A stretch of 11,245 bases of DNA. It comes from Deltaproteobacteria bacterium (GTDB taxonomy: Bacteria; Desulfobacterota; Desulfobacteria; Desulfobacterales; Desulfobacteraceae). Shown piece by piece: positions 6,414-11,245 of the stretch. Below the pieces are notes generated by a model. The model was not told the DNA's origin. It saw nothing but the letters and a program-made list of their open reading frames with translations, and ran no database searches. Both the position numbers and the translations under genes were made by a program. The DNA lies in contig QMMT01000026.1 in NCBI GenBank assembly GCA_003647385.1, positions 1 to 11,245 on the forward strand. Reading direction: 5' to 3'. Every line of letters begins with the position of its first letter. Within the stretch, counting starts at the first letter, position 1.

Positions 6414-7661
6414 ATGACAAGATCAGCGTTTAGTTTTCCTGCAGCCATCCTTTTGTGCGTAGTCCTGTCAGTGCCGGTATTTGCAGAACCCGGTAAAATA
6501 GTGCCGTTTGTTTCCGTCAAACAGGAGTATTCGGATAATATCCTTTTCAGCAGCAGCAATGAAGTGGAAGACTCTATCACAACCGGAACAGTCGGTCTGG
6601 TCTATCTTTATGATAGCGAGAGAGTTGATGCAAGGCTGGATGGCCGCCTGTATCACCTGTTTTACCGGGACAATAACCAGCTGGACTCAACCGATGGATC
6701 TGCATTCGCTAACTGGGATTACCAGGTTACCGAAAGAATCGGTGTCGGTGCTGCAGCAGACTATAGAAATGATTCCAGGCCGGATGAGGATTTGAATACA
6801 ACCGGTCTGCTTCTTCCAGGTGACATAGAAGCGGCAAATTTTTCGGTTTCATCAAACTATATGTTTTCTGAAGCCACAAGGGGTGAGGCTACTCTTAAAT
6901 ACGGATTAAATGAAATAGAAGAAATTAATACGGATGAGAGTAACGATGGCATAAGGCTGGATCTGGCCTTTTCAAAAAATCTATCCAAAGTATTTGAAAA
7001 CACTACAGGGTTGTTCAATTTTAGTTATTTTCATTATAATGCTGACTATGAAACAACCCGGAATATTCCGGGGCCCACGACCCGGACGACTTATCAGAAT
7101 TTTGCTTCCGATGTGGCACAGATGTATGCGGGTTTTTCGCGGGATATTACTGAACTTTACAACTTCTATCTCCAGGTGGGTGCAAGTTATACAAAAACAA
7201 CTGAAGGAACAAGAATAAAATCAACCGGTGCAAGTACTGGTGATGTAACGCTTGCCGACCAGAACGATTCAAACTGGGGCGGAGTGCTTTTAGCAGGATT
7301 AAACTATGACGGTCTTTATTATGATGTCGGCTTGTCCATATCCCAGGATATGAGGGGAGGTCTGGGTACAAACGGCGTTGTTCAGCGGTCAGCCGTCTCT
7401 CTGGGGATTGATAGAAAGTTTTCAGACGGGTTCTGGGTGACATTTGATACATCCTGTTACCTGAATCAGAATGAGCGGCAGACCCAGGTAGACCTGGACG
7501 ATCTGACTTTCAATATCCAGCCCGGTTTCAGGTATGAGTTTTTAGAGACGTTCACGCTTACCGGACTTTACCGATTCACATCTATCGATGACAGGGAACG
7601 TGACACTACAACTGAAAGAAACATGGTATATCTTGTGATTCGAAAAGATTTTGACCTATAA
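6414..7661 (+). CDS. Outer-membrane beta-barrel protein, XrtA/PEP-CTERM-associated (TIGR03016-like)
   Basis: This is a 415-residue secreted protein with a signal peptide (about 1-24, cleavage after PVFA). The mature chain has the look of a beta-barrel: many alternating polar/aromatic strands such as GLVYLYDSERVDARLDGRLY (61-80) and NFYLQVGASYT (230-240), separated by short Asn/Asp/Thr-rich turns. It has almost no helices or cysteines and ends in a strand (NMVYLVIRKDFDL). The N-terminal EYSDNILFSSSNEVEDSIT (38-56) resembles the conserved opening of the TIGR03016 family found in exosortase A EPS loci; that match is from memory and was not computed. No function is established for that family. 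Lying between the export protein and the Wzz-like gene, it is a good candidate for the outer-membrane channel or a secretion partner. The start at 6414 follows AGGAG (6404-6408), which overlaps the previous stop, so translation is probably coupled. Confidence 0.82.
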   Translation: MTRSAFSFPAAILLCVVLSVPVFAEPGKIVPFVSVKQEYSDNILFSSSNEVEDSITTGTVGLVYLYDSERVDARLDGRLYHLFYRDNNQLDSTDGSAFANWDYQVTERIGVGAAADYRNDSRPDEDLNTTGLLLPGDIEAANFSVSSNYMFSEATRGEATLKYGLNEIEEINTDESNDGIRLDLAFSKNLSKVFENTTGLFNFSYFHYNADYETTRNIPGPTTRTTYQNFASDVAQMYAGFSRDITELYNFYLQVGASYTKTTEGTRIKSTGASTGDVTLADQNDSNWGGVLLAGLNYDGLYYDVGLSISQDMRGGLGTNGVVQRSAVSLGIDRKFSDGFWVTFDTSCYLNQNERQTQVDLDDLTFNIQPGFRYEFLETFTLTGLYRFTSIDDRERDTTTERNMVYLVIRKDFDL

Positions 7662-7680
7662 CCATTGTCGAGGAAAATGA

Positions 7681-9288
7681 ATGGAAGAAAACGTATTATC
7701 ACCAAGCGATTATATTAAAATACTAAAAAGAAGGATCTGGTCTCTGATTATCCCGTTCATGATGATTGTGATCATTGCCGGGGCTGTGGCTTTGCTTTTG
7801 CCCCCGGTCTATAAATCAACCTCCACCATTCTGATCGAACAGCGTGAAATCCCGGCCGAATATGTAACATCCAGTATGACAACGTTTGCAGAACAGCGTA
7901 TTCAGAGCATCAACCAGCGGGTGTTGACGTCTTCCCGGCTCCTTGAGCTGATCAACCAGTTTGAGCTTTATACGGATCTGAAAAAGAAAAAAACAATCGA
8001 TGAAATTATCGCAAAGATGCGGGAGGATGTTATCCTTGAACCGGTGAATGTCGAAGTTGCTGATAGAAAATCCGGCAGGACGGCAACCGCAACCATCGCT
8101 TTTACGCTCTCATATGAAGGCAAAGATGCCCAGAAGGTTCAGCGCGTTGCCAATACCATCACTTCTCTTTTTCTTAAAGAGGATTTAAAGGTCAGAAAGG
8201 ATCAGGCATCCAGTACTTCTGAGTTCCTGCAGTCTGAAACAGAAAGAATCAGGGAAAAAGTAGCAGAATATGAGAAATTGCTTGCTGAGTTTAAGCAGCA
8301 GAATGCAAATTCTCTTCCGGAAGTGTTTCAGGTAAATATGCAGACCCTGGACAATATCCAGCGCAATATTGACCGAACAAAGGAAAACCTTCGCGCTTTA
8401 AAGGAAAAAGAAAGTGAGTTAAGAGAACAGCTGGCCAACACACCAATGGATCTTGAGTCAACCCTTCCGCAAAGAGACCTCAAAGAAGATGATGAGCGGC
8501 GGCTTGAAGCTTTGAAGATGGAACTGATTAATTTGAAAACCAAGTTTTCTGATCTCTATCCGGATGTAAAAAAACTTAAGCAGGAAATAGTAGAGCTGAC
8601 TCAAAAAGTTGAACAGTCCAAAAAAGAAAAAGAAGCTGAAAAAGAAAGTAAGAAGGACGAAGCCTTTAAAAATCCTGCCTATGTTACCCTTTCTTCGCGT
8701 CTTGCCGGTATCAGATCTGATGTTGGATCCGTAAAGAACAATCTAAAGGATCTTGCGAAAGAAGCAACTGTTTACAAGGCAAGGCTTGTGGCAACACCAG
8801 GGGTTGAAGAAAAATACAATGCCCTTTTAACCGAAAGAAATTTTTTAAATGCCAAACATGCCGATCTGCAGGGTAAAATGATGGAAGCCCATGTGGCTGA
8901 GGAGCTTGAGTCAAAACAAAAAGGTGAACGATTCTCCCTTGTTGAATCAGCCCGTCTGCCTGAAAAGCCGTATAAGCCCAACAGGCTTGCCATTATTTTA
9001 ATTGGTATTGTTTTAGGGATTGGTGCCGGGGTAGGGTTTGCTTCAATAGTTGAATTTTCAGATACGTCGTTCAGAGATGGCGAGACCCTTGCCAGAGCAA
9101 CCGGATTTCCGGTTCTGACGGAAGTTCCCAATATTATTACCAGAGAAGACAGAACAAAAAGAACGATCAAACGACTGGTGATTTTTGTTACCATTGCAGT
9201 GATTATTGTGGTCAGCATCTTTTTGTTTGATACCTATGTTATGGATCTGGATGTACTCTGGGCTAAAATTATGCGCAGAATTTCATAA
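7681..9288 (+). CDS. Wzz-like polysaccharide chain-length determinant (XrtA system)
   Basis: This is a 535-residue inner-membrane polysaccharide co-polymerase (PCP-2 type) that would set polymer length and link synthesis to export. The Wzz domain starts at residue 8 (PSDYIKILKRRIW), followed by TM1 (about 20-40) and the PPVYKSTSTILIEQREIPAE stretch (41-60). Residues about 160-415 are largely charged and helical, with likely coiled coils at 175-250 and 275-330. The conserved PEKPYKPNRLA motif (428-437) precedes TM2 (about 435-456). A cytosolic segment (457-488) has FRDGETLARATGFPVLTEVP, the type of linker that contacts or joins a BY-kinase. No kinase domain is fused; the next gene supplies one. 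A third hydrophobic segment (about 489-507) and a 28-residue tail follow. The ATG at 7681 is preferred over an out-of-frame ATG at 7677; AGGA (7671-7674) is six bases ahead. Confidence 0.92.
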   Translation: MEENVLSPSDYIKILKRRIWSLIIPFMMIVIIAGAVALLLPPVYKSTSTILIEQREIPAEYVTSSMTTFAEQRIQSINQRVLTSSRLLELINQFELYTDLKKKKTIDEIIAKMREDVILEPVNVEVADRKSGRTATATIAFTLSYEGKDAQKVQRVANTITSLFLKEDLKVRKDQASSTSEFLQSETERIREKVAEYEKLLAEFKQQNANSLPEVFQVNMQTLDNIQRNIDRTKENLRALKEKESELREQLANTPMDLESTLPQRDLKEDDERRLEALKMELINLKTKFSDLYPDVKKLKQEIVELTQKVEQSKKEKEAEKESKKDEAFKNPAYVTLSSRLAGIRSDVGSVKNNLKDLAKEATVYKARLVATPGVEEKYNALLTERNFLNAKHADLQGKMMEAHVAEELESKQKGERFSLVESARLPEKPYKPNRLAIILIGIVLGIGAGVGFASIVEFSDTSFRDGETLARATGFPVLTEVPNIITREDRTKRTIKRLVIFVTIAVIIVVSIFLFDTYVMDLDVLWAKIMRRIS

Positions 9289-9311
9289 ATAGTACAGGAG
9301 AGTAAAAACAA

Positions 9312-10094
9312 ATGAAATTAAGAAAAGCTCTTGATAAGGCCAGAAATACAAGGAATACCGAAGTTGAGGAGATTCCCGCACAGACCTTGCCGGAACAGGC
9401 TGGAAATGGCTGGGCCGCACCCAGATATACGGATTCGATTGAGTATATGATGGATCCTGACAGTGTGGAAAAAAATCGTGTTGTCAGTATGAATCCTGAT
9501 GCGAATGAAATCGAGCGGTACAAGATTTTAAGGACACGGATTCACCAGCAGGCCAGGAACCGGAAGATGAACACCATCATGATTACAAGTCCCAATAGAA
9601 ATGAGGGGAAGACGGTAACGGCAATAAACATGGGATTTACCTTTGCCAGAGACCTGAAACAGACGGTTCTACTGGTTGACTGTGATTTTAGAGGCCAGGA
9701 TATCCATAATTATCTGGGGATTGACAGTAAATTCAGTCTTATCGATTATTTTCTTGATGATACGCCGTTAAATGAACTCATTATATGGCCGGGAATCGAA
9801 AAATTGACCCTGATTTCCGGTGACCGGACGGTTTACGATTCTTCTGAGCTGTTATCGTCTGATATGATGGAAAAGCTGGTTCGTGAAATGGGGGACAGAT
9901 ATGATGACCGATATGTTTTTTTTGATTGTGCGCCTATATTAGAACGGGCAGAGGCCATTTCCATGGCACCCATGATGGATGGAATCATCATGGTGGTTGA
10001 AGCCGGAAGTACATCAAAAAAAGATGTTCAAAAAGCGGTTTCTCTGCTCCCCAAAGATAAGTTCCTTGGATTTGTCCTCAACAAGCAGGAATAG
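9312..10094 (+). CDS. BY-kinase-like ATPase of the EPS locus (CpsD/CapB family, diverged)
   Basis: This 260-residue cytosolic P-loop protein belongs to the exopolysaccharide/PEP-CTERM-locus tyrosine autokinase group (TIGR03018-like). It would act with the preceding Wzz-like protein to regulate polymerisation. Residues 1-60 are a variable N-terminal extension. ERYKILRTRI (68-77) is the conserved helix before the nucleotide site. The Walker A region is TSPNRNEGKT (92-101, Lys100), Walker A' is LLVDCDFRGQD (120-130, Asp123, Asp125, Arg127), and Walker B is FFDCAPIL (203-210, Asp205). Catalytic residues are kept, but the usual PGEGK reads RNEGK, the usual RxP after A' reads RGQ, and the usual PP of Walker B reads AP. 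No tyrosine lies after residue 201, so the C-terminal Tyr cluster is absent. The ribosome site is AGGAG (9296-9300). The protein ends at LNKQE, three bases before the next gene. The family assignment is firm; kinase activity is not. Confidence 0.88.
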   Translation: MKLRKALDKARNTRNTEVEEIPAQTLPEQAGNGWAAPRYTDSIEYMMDPDSVEKNRVVSMNPDANEIERYKILRTRIHQQARNRKMNTIMITSPNRNEGKTVTAINMGFTFARDLKQTVLLVDCDFRGQDIHNYLGIDSKFSLIDYFLDDTPLNELIIWPGIEKLTLISGDRTVYDSSELLSSDMMEKLVREMGDRYDDRYVFFDCAPILERAEAISMAPMMDGIIMVVEAGSTSKKDVQKAVSLLPKDKFLGFVLNKQE

Positions 10095-10097
10095 TCG

Positions 10098-11216
10098 ATG
10101 TATAAAGAATTCTATGGCTTTAAGGAAAAACCATTTAATCTGGTTCCCAATCCGTCTTACCTTTTTTTAAGTACCAAGCATGCCAATGCATTGAGCTTTC
10201 TTGAGTACGGCCTGACGGAAAAGGTGGGGTTTGTCATGCTGACCGGAGAGATCGGTATTGGAAAGACAACCATTGTCCGCTACCTTTTAAACCAGATTGA
10301 ATCGGACATGGATGTGGCGGTTATTTTCAATACCAATGTGCTTTCTGATGACTTGATTAATTTGATATTGAGTGAATTTGAAATTGAGTACGATGATACC
10401 ATCACCAAAGCCAAGGCGTTGACATTGCTCTATGAGTTTCTCATAGAAAAATATTCAAAGGGTAGAAAAGTTCTTCTGATCATTGATGAGGCCCAGAATC
10501 TTTCCGAAAATGTTCTGGAGGAAATTCGGATGCTTTCAAACCTCCAGACAGACGAAGAAATGCTGTTACAGATCATGATCGTGGGACAGCCGGAACTCCG
10601 GGACAAAATAAATGATCCCAGGCTTGAGCAGTTTGCCCAGAGAATTGCCGTCAGTTATCATCTGTCTGCCATGACACTTGAAGAAACAGAAGAGTATATC
10701 GACTACAGGCTTGAAAAAGCCGGCGGAAAGCCTGATCTTTTTTTTTCAGATGCCGTAAAAAAAATATATGAGATATCCACGGGAATTCCCAGGACGATTA
10801 ACCTTTTGTGCGATGCATCGCTTGTCTATGGCTATGCCGATGAAAAACAAAAAATAGATTCCGGCACGGTGGATCAGGTTGTCCAGGACAAGGGCGGAAT
10901 GGGTGTTTTTACCAAAAACAGACTCAAGCCGCAGGACCTGGAACAGATCGATCCATCGTCAGCACTGCACAAAACTTCACCAGGCAACTTAATTAAGAGA
11001 CTTATTCGTGTGGAAAATAATTTTTCCCAGCTAAAGGCGTTATACCACACCTATTCCAAAGAAATTGAATCCAGAGCGCAATTTTGCAGAGAGGAAATGC
11101 TATCAGAACTGAAAACTTCATTGAGCCGGGAAAGAAAAAACAATGAAAAGCTGGCACTCGAACATGGGAGACTTCAGGAGAGGTATCGTCTGCTCTTAAG
11201 AAAATTTAGAAGATAA
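10098..11216 (+). CDS. XrtA-associated AAA ATPase (ExeA-like, TIGR03015-like)
   Basis: This is a 372-residue AAA+ ATPase of the ExeA/GspA-like group common in exosortase A EPS loci. The N-terminus MYKEFYGFKEKPFNLVPNP (1-19) is the family signature. Then come Walker A GEIGIGKTT (50-58, Lys56), Walker B LLIIDEAQ (126-133), sensor-1-like IMIVGQPEL (159-167), and sensor-2 GIPRTIN (239-245) followed by LLCDASLVYGY. The AAA part ends near 275. Residues about 290-372 have a linker and then a charged, probably coiled-coil tail (roughly 310-368) rich in Glu, Lys, Arg and Leu. No peptidoglycan-binding domain or membrane segment is seen, unlike full-length ExeA. Its role in EPS loci is unknown. AGGA (10087-10090), inside the preceding gene, serves the ATG seven bases later, so translation is coupled. 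The stop at 11214-11216 is close to the window end. Confidence 0.92.
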   Translation: MYKEFYGFKEKPFNLVPNPSYLFLSTKHANALSFLEYGLTEKVGFVMLTGEIGIGKTTIVRYLLNQIESDMDVAVIFNTNVLSDDLINLILSEFEIEYDDTITKAKALTLLYEFLIEKYSKGRKVLLIIDEAQNLSENVLEEIRMLSNLQTDEEMLLQIMIVGQPELRDKINDPRLEQFAQRIAVSYHLSAMTLEETEEYIDYRLEKAGGKPDLFFSDAVKKIYEISTGIPRTINLLCDASLVYGYADEKQKIDSGTVDQVVQDKGGMGVFTKNRLKPQDLEQIDPSSALHKTSPGNLIKRLIRVENNFSQLKALYHTYSKEIESRAQFCREEMLSELKTSLSRERKNNEKLALEHGRLQERYRLLLRKFRR

Positions 11217-11245
11217 AATTTAAAATAATAACGGGTCTATAAAAG

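Noticed and set aside
8772..9218. Antisense open frame (148 codons) opposite the Wzz-like gene
   Set aside because: It lies entirely inside a well-supported + strand gene, its product shows no family features, and no ribosome site or promoter is apparent.
9312..10094. ParA/MinD-type partition ATPase as the identity of this gene
   Set aside because: The Walker A' motif (DCDFR), the position directly after a Wzz-like gene, and the EPS context fit the BY-kinase group better.

Overview
The window is the front part of an XrtA (exosortase A)-type exopolysaccharide locus. It is preceded by a partial, unrelated ATPase gene and a small toxin-antitoxin pair. All genes lie on the + strand. The gene content (PrsT lipoprotein, short Wza-like export protein, beta-barrel, Wzz-like chain-length protein, BY-kinase-like ATPase and ExeA-like ATPase) and the moderate-to-low GC suggest a Gram-negative bacterium, probably of the Desulfobacterota (Desulfobacterales-like). 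That lineage is inferred from overall character. No rRNA or tRNA is present to confirm it.

Layout: bases 1-1133 hold the 3' part of a AAA_14/DUF4143 ATPase gene whose start lies before the window. Two bases after its stop comes a polyprenyl-phosphate sugar-1-phosphate transferase of the MraY/WecA superfamily (1136-2779), with an unusual C-terminal membrane extension of about 200 residues. A 96-bp AT-rich gap leads to a hicB-hicA antitoxin/toxin pair (2876-3311). A 111-bp gap with a weak terminator-like element and a perfect TATAAT then leads to a tight six-gene run, with gaps of 3 to 23 bp. In order it encodes PrsT-type TPR lipoprotein (3423-5837), polysaccharide export protein (5851-6405), outer-membrane beta-barrel (6414-7661), Wzz-like chain-length determinant (7681-9288), BY-kinase-like ATPase (9312-10094) and XrtA-associated AAA ATPase (10098-11216). 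The last 29 bases hold no recognisable feature.

How it may work together: the WecA-like enzyme would start repeat-unit synthesis on undecaprenyl phosphate in the inner membrane. The Wzz-like protein and its kinase-like partner would control polymerisation and export. The short periplasmic export protein and the beta-barrel encoded next to it could form a two-part route across the outer membrane. PrsT and the ExeA-like ATPase are hallmark companions of such loci, but their exact jobs are unknown. No exosortase, PEP-CTERM substrate, flippase, polymerase or further glycosyltransferase lies in the window. If this is a standard XrtA locus, those genes should lie downstream or elsewhere.

Most of the window matches known families. 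The points that deserve a second look are the export-protein/beta-barrel pair, the diverged kinase without a tyrosine tail, the C-terminal extension of the transferase, the third membrane segment of the Wzz-like protein, and the hicBA module placed between EPS genes.
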